From NCBI GenBank assembly GCA_910575245.1, contig CAJTEN010000007.1:1-45495 (forward strand): 45,495 nt of DNA. The letters run 5' to 3'. The notes beneath the pieces are model-generated. The model was not told where the DNA came from. It saw only the letters and a list, made by a program, of their open reading frames with translations, and made no database searches. Both the position numbers and the translations under genes were made by a program. Source of the stretch: Clostridia bacterium (GTDB lineage: Bacteria > Bacillota > Clostridia > Lachnospirales > Lachnospiraceae). Of this stretch, positions 8,994-17,708 are shown in pieces. Position 1 is the first letter of the stretch; each line of letters opens with the position of its first letter.

Positions 8994-11041
8994 GTAAAAT
9001 TGTGAATGACAAAGAGGTTTGTTTTATTATATGCAGCAATAATACATTGTATATGGAGGAGTGCCTTTATTATATCGCACATCTGAATGTGCCGGAGGGG
9101 TATCGGACCGATGTTTTGACAATAGAGGACGCTGCGTCCATGACATCAGGATATAATGAAGGGATGAGAGCTTCCGGTGCGAAATATAAAGTGTATCTGC
9201 ATCAGGATACTTTTATCGTGAATAAGAATTTTATACAGGATTTTCTGGATGTTTTCATGCAGGATGAAACAATCGGTATGATCGGTATGGTCGGGGCGCC
9301 CAGGCTTCCTGCCAGCGGTGTTATGTGGGAGGGACCCAGATGCGGAGCCCTGTATACATGGCGTATCCGTGATACGCAAGAATCGTGGATGGCGGATGAT
9401 GCATTGACACAGGTAGAGGTAATAGACGGGTTCCTTATGATAACGCAGTATGATATTCCATGGAGAGAGGACTTGTTTGATAAATGGGATTTCTATGATT
9501 GCTCCCAGAGTAAAGAATTCGAGAGAAACGGTTATAAAGTGGTAGTGCCCAAATTAGGGAAGCCCTGGTGCATACATGACAGTGGTTTTGTGAATTATAC
9601 ACATTATCACGAAGAGCGTATAAAATTTCTGGAAGAGTATGGCAAGGAAATGCCTGCTTTAGAAAAACAGGATTCATATAAAGTTACGGTGGTGGTTACG
9701 ACGCATAACCAAAAAGATGCGTTGCAGGAGACCCTTGTCTGGCTTAAAGATGTAGATGGAATTTCCAACATTATCGTAGTGGACAATGGTTCAAATGACG
9801 GTACTGCAGCATGGCTTTCATCACAGCAGTATGAATATTTGTGGTTCGATGAGGGAGCACAGGGATATGGAAAGTTGTGGAATGCAGCTTTGCAGAATTT
9901 CGGGACGGAAGACAGTATTGTCTTTATGGAGGCAGGCATGTTTCCGGAGAAAAGATGCCTGGTCGAGCTGGCAGAGGCTTTGCAGACACAAGAGACGGGA
10001 ATTGCGAATCCGGTTTCGAATTATTACGGGAATAATCAATGCGCGATCAACTGCAAAGAAGAACTTTCCCGGATCAGATTGATGAATCAGGGGCAGACAG
10101 GGCGGGCTGCATTCTACAAAACGTTGTTAACCAACTGGAGAATCTGGGCGGTCAGGAAGGATATAATCGTTGTAAACGGACTTTTTCGGGAAGAAATCAA
10201 AGCACCGGAAAATGTTTTGGCGGATTTTTCCCTGAGAATGATTCAAAAAGAATACACACAGGCAGTCTGCGCGGGGGCATATGTTTATGAAAGTTTGCGT
10301 AAGAGCGATGAGATTTATGCTGAGGCAGGACAATGGAAGTTTGAGGACAGGGTATTCCTGAAAGCGTTCTGGGGCATGAATTACTTTAACCTGCAGCCGA
10401 ATCAGCTGTTGGTAAATTGCATTCAGGAAGAAAGAGACAAGGAATTTAATGTACTTGAGGTAGGATGTGATCTGGGAGCAACACTGTTTGCGATTAAGGG
10501 ATGCTATCCGAATTGTCAGACCTATGGTCTGGATATTAATGAGGCGGCAATAGACATAGCAAAACATATAACAAAGGCTGAGTATGGAAATATAGATGAG
10601 CTGAAGGTTCCTTTTCAGGAAAAATTTAATTATATCATATTCGGAGACGTGCTGGAGCATCTGCGGCATCCGGAAGAGGTAATCAGTATGTGCCGTGATC
10701 TGTTAACCGAAAACGGTTATATTGTGGCAAGCATACCTAACCTTATGCATATTTCTGTTATGGAAGAGTTGATTGAAGGAAGATTTCCCTATAGCGATGC
10801 CGGATTGCTGGACAGGACGCATATACATTTCTTCACTTATTATGAGATCATGAAAATGTTTGAACAGGCGGGGTATGCCGTAGGAGATATGAATCGCGTT
10901 GCATTTAGCCTATCCGAAAGAGAGAAGGAAATCATAGAAGTTTTACTCCGTTTTTCAGATCATACGGAAGACTGGATGTATGAAACTTTTCAGTATATTG
11001 TCAAAGCGCAGAAAAAGTATGTGAAAATTCAGGACAACTGA
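8990..11041 (+). CDS. GT2-like / GT2 / SAM-methyltransferase fusion protein
   Basis: This 683-residue protein has three modules. Residues about 5-215 match the Glyco_tranf_2_5 group: KVYLHQDTFI in the middle, then IDGFLMITQYDIPWREDLFD and PWCIHDSGF. Residues about 225-430 form a second GT2 domain (VVVTTHNQKDALQETL, IVVDNGSNDG), although the usual DxD is replaced by VFMEAG, so activity is uncertain. Residues about 465-683 are a class I methyltransferase with motif I VLEVGCDLGAT near residue 486, the acidic DIN after strand 2, and GDVLEHLRHPEEV near residue 550, a UbiE/BioC-like arrangement. The fusion suggests addition of a sugar followed by its methylation or capping, as seen in several flagellar glycans (inference). 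Confidence 0.87.
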   Translation: MSKIVNDKEVCFIICSNNTLYMEECLYYIAHLNVPEGYRTDVLTIEDAASMTSGYNEGMRASGAKYKVYLHQDTFIVNKNFIQDFLDVFMQDETIGMIGMVGAPRLPASGVMWEGPRCGALYTWRIRDTQESWMADDALTQVEVIDGFLMITQYDIPWREDLFDKWDFYDCSQSKEFERNGYKVVVPKLGKPWCIHDSGFVNYTHYHEERIKFLEEYGKEMPALEKQDSYKVTVVVTTHNQKDALQETLVWLKDVDGISNIIVVDNGSNDGTAAWLSSQQYEYLWFDEGAQGYGKLWNAALQNFGTEDSIVFMEAGMFPEKRCLVELAEALQTQETGIANPVSNYYGNNQCAINCKEELSRIRLMNQGQTGRAAFYKTLLTNWRIWAVRKDIIVVNGLFREEIKAPENVLADFSLRMIQKEYTQAVCAGAYVYESLRKSDEIYAEAGQWKFEDRVFLKAFWGMNYFNLQPNQLLVNCIQEERDKEFNVLEVGCDLGATLFAIKGCYPNCQTYGLDINEAAIDIAKHITKAEYGNIDELKVPFQEKFNYIIFGDVLEHLRHPEEVISMCRDLLTENGYIVASIPNLMHISVMEELIEGRFPYSDAGLLDRTHIHFFTYYEIMKMFEQAGYAVGDMNRVAFSLSEREKEIIEVLLRFSDHTEDWMYETFQYIVKAQKKYVKIQDN

Positions 11042-11062
11042 CACAGCATGGAAGGAATATAT

Positions 11063-12220
11063 ATGAATGCGGAGAAATTGACAAAACAGGTGAATGAACT
11101 GTTCAGAAGCCATGAGTATGATGATATTAAACCCTTGCTGCTTTCATATAAGGATTTGACTGAGCACAACAATAGTCTTGCCATGGTATGCTATTTATGT
11201 ACGATCCATGAGAGAGAAAAGGAAAGTGGACAGCCGACGATCTTTTCTAAGATTTCCGATATGGAAGAACTTCTGCAACGCTATACCGCATTAAAATTCT
11301 ATTTGAGAAGAATTGATTTTAATATGTTGGATGATGTGGAAATGTTCTATCGGTTTCTCCTGGAAAACAGGGTGTCTTCTTACGAGCTGCTGCGAGCTAT
11401 TGACTTCAGTGTAGTGAATAAGGAAAAGATATTGCAGGAGATTAATGATGGACTGGTTCAGGATGAAACAAATAAAGCAGACAGTACAAATTATCCGAAA
11501 TGCGTAGAAGACAGTGGCATAGGTACTGCAGACAATACAGAGGATGCGCAAAATAGCGATATACAGGAGGTTTGCTTCATAATATGCACAAACGATCATT
11601 CTTATGCACAGGAATGTATTTATTATATTAATCACCTGAATGTACCGACCGGAGTCAGAATAGATGTGTTGACAGTAGAAAAGGCATCATCTCTGGCTTC
11701 GGCCTATAATGAGGCAATGCAATGTTCCAATGCAAAATATAAAGTCTACCTGCACCACGATACCTTTATTATTAATTGTGATTTTATCAGTGAGTGCCTG
11801 CAGATTTTCAGGAAAAATCCGCAGATCGGTATGATCGGAAATGTGGGAGTAAAGAAAATGCCGGCCAGTGGTGTGATGTGGGATGCGGATCGATATGGTA
11901 TGCTGTACGAGCAGCATATCTATGAAACGGTACTGCTTGCGAATGCGTTTCCTCTGGATTTACCGTATTTGGAAGTAGAAGCGATAGACGGTTTCCTGAT
12001 GGTAACGCAGTATGATATTCCGTGGCGCGCAGATTTATTTGATAAATGGGACTTTTATGACTGTTCACAGAGTATGGAGTTCGGAAGAAGAGGATATAAG
12101 GTTGTAATTCCCAATATGAAGCAGCCATGGTGCGTGCATGACTGCGGCTTCATCAATCTGAAAAATTATGATGTGGAAAAAGAGAAATTCATTGCAGAAT
12201 ATCTGAATGGTCGGGAGTGA
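11063..12220 (+). CDS. Helical domain + Glyco_tranf_2_5-type glycosyltransferase
   Basis: A 385-residue protein started at ATG 11063, which has GGAAGGA 6 bases upstream; an ATG at 11048 lies before that site and is not favoured. Residues 1-130 are the helical domain also found at the end of the protein at 7350 (NELFRSHEYDDIKPLL; EKESGQPTIF; ALKFYLRRIDFN). A polar linker of about 35 residues rich in D, N, T and S follows. Residues about 170-385 are a Glyco_tranf_2_5 domain very close to the N-terminus of the upstream protein (IDGFLMVTQYDIPWRADLFD, PWCVHDCGF). The gene thus looks like a fusion of modules from its two upstream neighbours. It is 21 bases downstream of the previous stop. Confidence 0.85.
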   Translation: MNAEKLTKQVNELFRSHEYDDIKPLLLSYKDLTEHNNSLAMVCYLCTIHEREKESGQPTIFSKISDMEELLQRYTALKFYLRRIDFNMLDDVEMFYRFLLENRVSSYELLRAIDFSVVNKEKILQEINDGLVQDETNKADSTNYPKCVEDSGIGTADNTEDAQNSDIQEVCFIICTNDHSYAQECIYYINHLNVPTGVRIDVLTVEKASSLASAYNEAMQCSNAKYKVYLHHDTFIINCDFISECLQIFRKNPQIGMIGNVGVKKMPASGVMWDADRYGMLYEQHIYETVLLANAFPLDLPYLEVEAIDGFLMVTQYDIPWRADLFDKWDFYDCSQSMEFGRRGYKVVIPNMKQPWCVHDCGFINLKNYDVEKEKFIAEYLNGRE

Positions 12221-12242
12221 ATGATGCAGGAGAAAGCAGCAG

Positions 12243-13580
12243 ATGAGATTGTTATTATATTCCTGGAAAGCCAACAATGAACAAATCCTGGCGGATAATA
12301 TGATGAAAGCGGGATTCGAGGTTATATGGTTTCATAAAGAATGTCAACACTATACCCGTGACATGGAACTTGCGATGGAGATGATTCCCTTTATTCATGC
12401 ACAGGGAATAGAGGTGGTAGTATCCTTCAATTATTTCCCCATTATCTCGATGATATGCAATACCTGTCAGATTCCGTATTATGCATGGGTATATGACTGC
12501 CCGCATTTCACCTTATTCGCGAAGCAGATTACTATGCCCTGTAATCATATCGGTATTTTTGACCGGGAGATGGTCAGACAACTGAAAAATTATGGTGTAA
12601 ACACGGCCTACCATGTGCCTTTGGCAGCAGATGCGGTATACTTTGAAAAAATAATCGTACAGGCATCCAGACAAGAGAAGGAAAAGTACCAGTGTGATAT
12701 TTCCTTTGTAGGTTCTTTGTATACAGGTGATTATAATTATTACGACAACCTTTTCTTCAAAAATTATTCAGAAGAGGCCGATACAGCAGATGGAAATGGA
12801 TTGGGGCATGAACAGAAAAGGAAGACTGCATGTGCAGAGGAGATAAAGAATGGAATGAGTGCAGAACTGACAAAACATTCAGACATCGGAGTGATCATCA
12901 AGCGGCAATGCTTTTCCTATCAAAAAGGCTGTTTAAGACAGGCTGTCACAGACGGGGACATTGATTTCTCCATGCTCCGGGTCCGGATGGAAAAAGAAGG
13001 ACTGATGCTTGGAGAGGACTATTTTGCGAAACCGGAAGATATTTTACTGGCAGCAGTTCTGGAGAAAAAGGTAACTGTGGAAGAGCGGAGGATCCTTTTG
13101 ACAGAAATAGCGAAGCGGTTTGCCTGTAACAACGGTGGAAAAAGGGCAAAATCAGCAAGCAATATAGATGCGAAATTTGATTTTAAAATATTTACCGGTT
13201 CGGATACTGAGAATTTGCCGGAGTTAGCTCCCTATAATTATGGTATGGTTGATTATCAGACACAGATGCCGCTCGTCTTTGCAGGCAGCAAAATAAATCT
13301 GAATATTTCTCTGCGTTCCATTCATTCAGGTATCCCGCTTAGGGTATTGGATATCATGGCCTGCGGCGGCTTCGTCCTGTCTAACTGGCAGCCTGAGATT
13401 TCAGGATATTTCGAAGAAGGAGCCGAGATCGTCACGTTTGACAGCCTGGAAGACTGTCTTGATAAAATAGAATATTATCTGATCCATGAGGAAGAAAGAA
13501 GGCAGATTGCCGCAAATGGCCAAAGGAAAGTGCAGGAGAGATTTTCCTATCAAATCGGGTTAGAGAAATTATTTCGTTAA
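12243..13580 (+). CDS. CgeB-like glycosyltransferase with a polar insertion
   Basis: A 445-residue CgeB-like protein with ribosome site AGGAGAAA upstream of ATG. It has VVVSFNYFPIIS and VYDCPHF in the DUF3880-like half and SKINLNISLRSIHSGIP with LDIMACGGF in the second half. These signatures (LRSI.SGIP) match the protein at 14763 rather than the tandem array, so the island contains two CgeB subgroups. Compared with that relative it carries about 40 extra residues near positions 175-215, rich in E, K, D and A, likely a disordered loop. It is the last gene of the plus-strand operon; its final 12 bases overlap the end of the convergent GT2 gene. Confidence 0.85.
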   Translation: MRLLLYSWKANNEQILADNMMKAGFEVIWFHKECQHYTRDMELAMEMIPFIHAQGIEVVVSFNYFPIISMICNTCQIPYYAWVYDCPHFTLFAKQITMPCNHIGIFDREMVRQLKNYGVNTAYHVPLAADAVYFEKIIVQASRQEKEKYQCDISFVGSLYTGDYNYYDNLFFKNYSEEADTADGNGLGHEQKRKTACAEEIKNGMSAELTKHSDIGVIIKRQCFSYQKGCLRQAVTDGDIDFSMLRVRMEKEGLMLGEDYFAKPEDILLAAVLEKKVTVEERRILLTEIAKRFACNNGGKRAKSASNIDAKFDFKIFTGSDTENLPELAPYNYGMVDYQTQMPLVFAGSKINLNISLRSIHSGIPLRVLDIMACGGFVLSNWQPEISGYFEEGAEIVTFDSLEDCLDKIEYYLIHEEERRQIAANGQRKVQERFSYQIGLEKLFR

Positions 13581-14645
13581 TTCCTTAATTTTCTCCACCG
13601 CCATCGGGAAATCCCCGCAATTCCTATAATGCGTCAAAGCAGTCTTGACATCCCCCATCATTTCATTGATCAGCCCTATGTTATAAGTAGGAATAAACGA
13701 ATTTGTACCGCTTTCTCTTGCAACCGGGCAGTGAATGGCCTTCACGAATTCCATCATTGCCTTGATGTACTGTCCGTTGGCAAGGTAAATACGTCCCATA
13801 ATGCACAGAAAATCCGCTGTGGATGCAAATGCATCATAGACAGCTTCCAGCTGCAGGGCCTCGGCTTCCCTGCCTGTGTGCAGCAGGGCATTGGCGTAGG
13901 CAATAATCATCATCTGAACCCATTCTGCATCCGGATCGACGTCATAGGCGAGCGCTTTTTGATAATATTGATAAGATTTCTCATAATCATAGATCATATT
14001 ATAAGACTGTCCTATCTGGAAATAGAGATAGGGATTTTCCGGATCTTTCTCCAGTTCCTGGAATAAAAGTGTATTGTTGCGTTCCACTTTGGGACGAAGC
14101 GCTTCAATGCTGCCCAGATATCCGACGTGGTCAACAAGTATCGGCACATCATAGCTGTCATACCGGAGTCCGGTCTGTCTGTGAACGATCTGTTCGTGAA
14201 TCGGGGACTCGAAATGGAAAAAGGTTCGGTTAAAAAACCGCCCCAAACGATCCCGGTAAACAGTGTCTGTCTGATTGGAGAGATAATGGTTATCGATTGC
14301 GATACGGCCTACGGCTTCCGGGTGTGTTTCCATCAGCGCGTTTAATTGATCCATATCCAGCCGGGTAATGATTTCGTCGGAATCCAGCACAAGAATATAG
14401 TCATGGGAAGCCTGCGCAACCGAGTAATTCCGTGCGGCGCTGAAGTCATTCACCCATGTGAAATCCAATACTTTATCGGCATATTTGGCAGCAAGCGCTT
14501 TCGTTCTGTCAGTGGATCCGGTATCCACCACAATAATTTCGAAATCCGCGGATTCTGCGGTATGCGAACGAATGGATGAGAGACACTTTTCGATATGTTT
14601 TTCTTCATTTTTAGCGATAATGCAGACTGAAACAGGATACGGCAT
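13569..14645 (-). CDS. GT2-TPR glycosyltransferase, paralogue 1
   Basis: This 358-residue protein joins an N-terminal GT2 domain (VSVCIIAKNEEKHIEKC at residues 5-21, IIVVDTGSTDRT near 37-48, NDFSAARN, VLDSDE near 88-93) to C-terminal TPR-like helices from about residue 215 (PYLYFQIGQSYNMIYDYEKS, then IYLANGQYIKAMMEFVKA). The arrangement is that of TPR-containing GT2 enzymes such as the peptide S-glycosyltransferase SunS, in which the C-terminal helices help hold a protein acceptor. AAAGGAG lies 6 bases before ATG 14645. Three such paralogues lie on this strand. Protein-directed glycosylation of flagellin is the natural hypothesis, but the acceptor cannot be read from sequence. Confidence 0.9.
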   Translation of the reverse strand: MPYPVSVCIIAKNEEKHIEKCLSSIRSHTAESADFEIIVVDTGSTDRTKALAAKYADKVLDFTWVNDFSAARNYSVAQASHDYILVLDSDEIITRLDMDQLNALMETHPEAVGRIAIDNHYLSNQTDTVYRDRLGRFFNRTFFHFESPIHEQIVHRQTGLRYDSYDVPILVDHVGYLGSIEALRPKVERNNTLLFQELEKDPENPYLYFQIGQSYNMIYDYEKSYQYYQKALAYDVDPDAEWVQMMIIAYANALLHTGREAEALQLEAVYDAFASTADFLCIMGRIYLANGQYIKAMMEFVKAIHCPVARESGTNSFIPTYNIGLINEMMGDVKTALTHYRNCGDFPMAVEKIKELTK

Positions 14646-14762
14646 GATTGCTCCTTTTGGTGTATTAATTATTGTCCAATGATGTTTGATACACTGTTGC
14701 GGACAGGGATACGAAATGCCGGTGCCACGGGTGGTATGGGCATTTCATGGAAAGCGGCATTT

Positions 14763-15935
14763 TCAGGAAAGCATCTCCCTGACCCTGTGCCGGAACGTAT
14801 GGCCGGCAGCCAACTTATCATGCCCGCTTCGCGCGATTGCGGCGCGTTCCTCCTCATGGTTCAGGTAATAGTCTATCTTATACAACAGGTCATCCTTGCT
14901 TTCATAATAGACGAAGTCTTCCCCAGGTACAAATTCATCCAGGAAATCCGCCTGAAAATTAGAGAGCAGGAAACCACCGCTTCCCATAATATCAAAGGCG
15001 CGGAGCGGAATACCGCTTCTGATGCTCCGCAGGGAAATATTCAGGTTAATTCTGCTCTGTTTAAAAACATACGGCATCTGCCGATAGTAATCTACGGTAC
15101 CATGATTGCGGAGATGATCCGCCACGAAAGCAGTATCGTGTGTAAAAAGATCCAGTGTGTGGCGGGAGGTGACAGCCTGAAGCAGCTCCACGCGCTCTAA
15201 GCCTGTAATCTTACGGTTGATGACATACTGGGCATACAGGTATTCCCGGCTCTCCACACCGTCGGGATTGGGATCCATAGGCAGAGCCTTGTACAGATCG
15301 TCCATGACGGGAGCAAGGGATTCCTGGATAAAATTATAGCCTTGTATTTTCATCTGTGCAGCCATAAGGGCCTCCAGATAGCCCTTGGAATAATCGGACA
15401 GGTTTTTCATACGGTCGTAGAAATTATGCTGCTCGGTATAAAGTGATCCAACGAAAGAGACATTATATAAAAACGGAATATCTCCGTAAGAGTCTGCAGG
15501 TGCAGTCAGTGGCTTTGTACTTGTCATCCGGTCAAGCCGTTGTATATTGGCAGCCATCGGCATATAGTGAACCGTATGGATGCCTGCATTGTGAAATTCC
15601 AGATACAGTTCCTTGTCAAAGACATATATCACATTACAGGGATTGACAGCGGTATAGGAATAGAGCATGACATAAGGGCTGTCATAGATCCAGGAAATAT
15701 ATTTGATACCTTCCTTCTTACAAACCTGCGAGATTACGGGGAAGTAATTAAAGGAAAAAACAACATCCGGTGTTTCTGTGTTCAGCATCCTGGTTAATTC
15801 TGTCTCGATTTCTGCATCTTTGCGTCCGTCTTTGTTGGAAAACGGGAAGCAGGCGAGGGTATGTCCTTCCGCGGTAAAAGCCTCCTTGATATCTTCATTT
15901 CCAAAACTGGCCCATTCAATAAATAGTATTTTCAT
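14763..15935 (-). CDS. CgeB-like glycosyltransferase, minus-strand copy
   Basis: A 390-residue protein with the CgeB-like layout: KILFIEWASFGNEDIKEAF at the start, VVFSFNYFPVIS and IYDSPYVMLYS in the DUF3880-like half, and SRINLNISLRSIRSGIP with FDIMGSGGF in the second half. It is the close relative of the protein at 12243 across the convergent junction. ATG 15935 is preferred over a TTG three bases upstream; AGAGAGAA lies within reach. It sits between the metalloregulator gene (99 bases upstream) and GT2-TPR paralogue 1 (117 bases downstream), all on the same strand. Confidence 0.86.
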   Translation of the reverse strand: MKILFIEWASFGNEDIKEAFTAEGHTLACFPFSNKDGRKDAEIETELTRMLNTETPDVVFSFNYFPVISQVCKKEGIKYISWIYDSPYVMLYSYTAVNPCNVIYVFDKELYLEFHNAGIHTVHYMPMAANIQRLDRMTSTKPLTAPADSYGDIPFLYNVSFVGSLYTEQHNFYDRMKNLSDYSKGYLEALMAAQMKIQGYNFIQESLAPVMDDLYKALPMDPNPDGVESREYLYAQYVINRKITGLERVELLQAVTSRHTLDLFTHDTAFVADHLRNHGTVDYYRQMPYVFKQSRINLNISLRSIRSGIPLRAFDIMGSGGFLLSNFQADFLDEFVPGEDFVYYESKDDLLYKIDYYLNHEEERAAIARSGHDKLAAGHTFRHRVREMLS

Positions 15936-15975
15936 CAAAAGATTCTCTCTTTACGTCTGGTCTGATTCCCGAACC

Positions 15976-15991
15976 CCTGCCGCGCGGCAGG
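15976..15991. repeat. 16-bp perfect GC-rich palindrome
   Basis: CCTGCCGC followed directly by GCGGCAGG, lying between the metalloregulator gene and the CgeB-like gene on the minus strand. No T-run follows in either direction, so it is not a standard intrinsic terminator. It could be a processing hairpin or a protein-binding site. Confidence 0.6.
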
Positions 15992-16034
15992 TTTGACACC
16001 TGTCAGCTTGACGCAGGGTATCTGGATGCTGGCA

Positions 16035-16406
16035 TCACTTGATTGTTTTCAGCGCATGTTCCCTGATTTTCTGAAATGTTTCCTCGCTCAGGTCATGTTC
16101 GATTTTGCAGGCATCTACTGCCGCAACTTCCGCATCCACCCCCAGAGAGATAAAGAACTTGGTTAATAATTTATGTCGGTCATAAATGCTGGATGCAATC
16201 TCGTATCCCGAGTCGGTAAGTGTGATAAAGCCGTCTCTATCGACCTCAATATATCCGTTTTCACGGAGTTTCTTCATAGCCACGCTGATACTTGGCTTGG
16301 AATAGTTCATTTCAGTGGCAATGTCAATAGAACGGACCTGCCCGGTACGTTCCTTTAAGATGAGGATTGTTTCTAAATAGTCTTCAGAAGATTCATGTAT
16401 CTCCAT
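16035..16406 (-). CDS. DtxR/MntR-family metal-dependent repressor
   Basis: A 123-residue two-domain regulator: winged helix at about residues 1-62 (HTH around SIDIATEMNYSKPSISVAMK) and the family's helical dimerisation/metal-binding domain at about 65-123, with no C-terminal SH3-like domain, so the length fits MntR-like short members. Aligned by eye to MntR, the metal ligands are D9, E12, H78, E103 and H104, all conserved, but the position of MntR Glu99 is Cys100, the residue used by iron-sensing DtxR. It may therefore sense Fe(II) or have mixed selectivity (inference from known family chemistry). It lies alone among glycosyltransferase genes with no metal transporter gene in view. The promoter and operator are unclear. 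Confidence 0.88.
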   Translation of the reverse strand: MEIHESSEDYLETILILKERTGQVRSIDIATEMNYSKPSISVAMKKLRENGYIEVDRDGFITLTDSGYEIASSIYDRHKLLTKFFISLGVDAEVAAVDACKIEHDLSEETFQKIREHALKTIK

Positions 16407-16461
16407 GATAATGCCTGCCTTTCCTTCTGTTAGGGTTGATAATATTCATATGGTAATCATT

Positions 16462-17595
16462 TTATAGTAATCGCAGTCTCATTTTCGCAGGTTCGTAATC
16501 ACCGCATTTCAGGTATGCCGCCTTAGCTTCCTGTGGGTAGCCGGCACACTCATAGATGACACCGACATTATAGTTTGCCTTATAACTGTTCACCCCATCT
16601 ACAGCAAACTCTTCCATTGTGGTAGCCTTTTGGAACTCGCTGATGGCTTCGTTGAACAATCCGTTGTTCATATAAATTAGCCCGATCAGAAAGACGAAGT
16701 CAGCCCGGGAAGAGAAATCTTCATATACACCAAGCAGATTCAGGGCATCCTGGTTACGTTTCAAGTCAAGCAGGGTATAGCCGTAAGATTCCACCATAGT
16801 CTGCACGTAATCCAATGCCGGATCCACATCCATGGCAAGTCCTTTATCAAAGTAACGGACAGCTTGCCCATAGTCATGTAATCTGCGGTAGCTTTGTCCC
16901 AGTTGAAAGTAGAGATAGGGGTCTTCGCCCTGTTTAGCCAATTCTGCTTCCAGAAGGGCGATGTTGCGTCTGGATTTCGCAAGCATTTCCGTATCGGAAC
17001 CGTCATAACCGACATGAAGCACGGTAACGGGAGCAGAATACACATATTTAACAGACAATTCTGTCTGGCCGGGAACCGCGGTTGACGGATGGATACCGGC
17101 GCCAGAGTCTGAACAAGGGTGCATCACAGCGGCATGCCATACAGAACCGGGCACCAGCTGCTCGTGTACAGCGCCTTCGAAATGAAAATGTTGTCTGTTT
17201 ACAAACCGGCTGACCCGGACTTGTTCGCAGGAGGTACGGCCATTCTCTGTAAAGCGGTTGCGAATGAGGATACGTCCTGCACAGCGGGGATATAACTCCA
17301 TACATTTCTGCAGAGCGTCCTGATCCAAATTCTCAACATATTCATCACAGTCAAGAGAAAGTATCCAGTCATGGGAGGCTTTTTGCATCACAAAATTTTT
17401 CGCGGCGCTGAAGTCATCGCACCAGTCGAAGTGATAGATGGAAGCAGTATACTTTCGGGCAAGTTCGATTGTGCGGTCTGTGGAGCCTGTATCAGCCAGA
17501 ACGATCTCAAAACCGTAACGCTGCAGACAACGGCAGCATTCTTCGATATGTTTTTCTTCATTTTTGGCTATGATGCAGACGGATACAGGGATCAC
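16462..17595 (-). CDS. GT2-TPR glycosyltransferase, paralogue 2
   Basis: A 377-residue protein starting at GTG 17595, with GAGAGG 6-8 bases upstream. The GT2 domain shows VSVCIIAKNEEKHIEEC, IVLADTGSTDRT, DDFSAAKNF and SLDCDEYVE, in which the DxD position reads DCD. TPR-like helices follow from about residue 230 (PYLYFQLGQSYRRLHDYGQA; LIYMNNGLFNEAISEF). A segment of about 25 residues after QLVPGSVWHA, rich in P, S and G, is not present in the two paralogues. It ends CGDYEPAKMRLRLL, like paralogue 3. Likely another protein-acceptor glycosyltransferase of the island. Confidence 0.9.
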   Translation of the reverse strand: MIPVSVCIIAKNEEKHIEECCRCLQRYGFEIVLADTGSTDRTIELARKYTASIYHFDWCDDFSAAKNFVMQKASHDWILSLDCDEYVENLDQDALQKCMELYPRCAGRILIRNRFTENGRTSCEQVRVSRFVNRQHFHFEGAVHEQLVPGSVWHAAVMHPCSDSGAGIHPSTAVPGQTELSVKYVYSAPVTVLHVGYDGSDTEMLAKSRRNIALLEAELAKQGEDPYLYFQLGQSYRRLHDYGQAVRYFDKGLAMDVDPALDYVQTMVESYGYTLLDLKRNQDALNLLGVYEDFSSRADFVFLIGLIYMNNGLFNEAISEFQKATTMEEFAVDGVNSYKANYNVGVIYECAGYPQEAKAAYLKCGDYEPAKMRLRLL

Positions 17596-17708
17596 GGGAA
17601 GCCTCTCTTCTTTCGGTTTTATATTTGGCCGGTCACGGAATGCTTCCGGGCGCCGGATACGGAACTTATCTTATGGTTGATAACTCCGGCGGTTCGCTGC
17701 GGGCCGTT

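Noticed and set aside
16407..16461. Fur/MntR-like operator upstream of the metalloregulator
   Set aside because: Only the outer TGAT/ATCA bases are symmetric; the centre does not match a known box.
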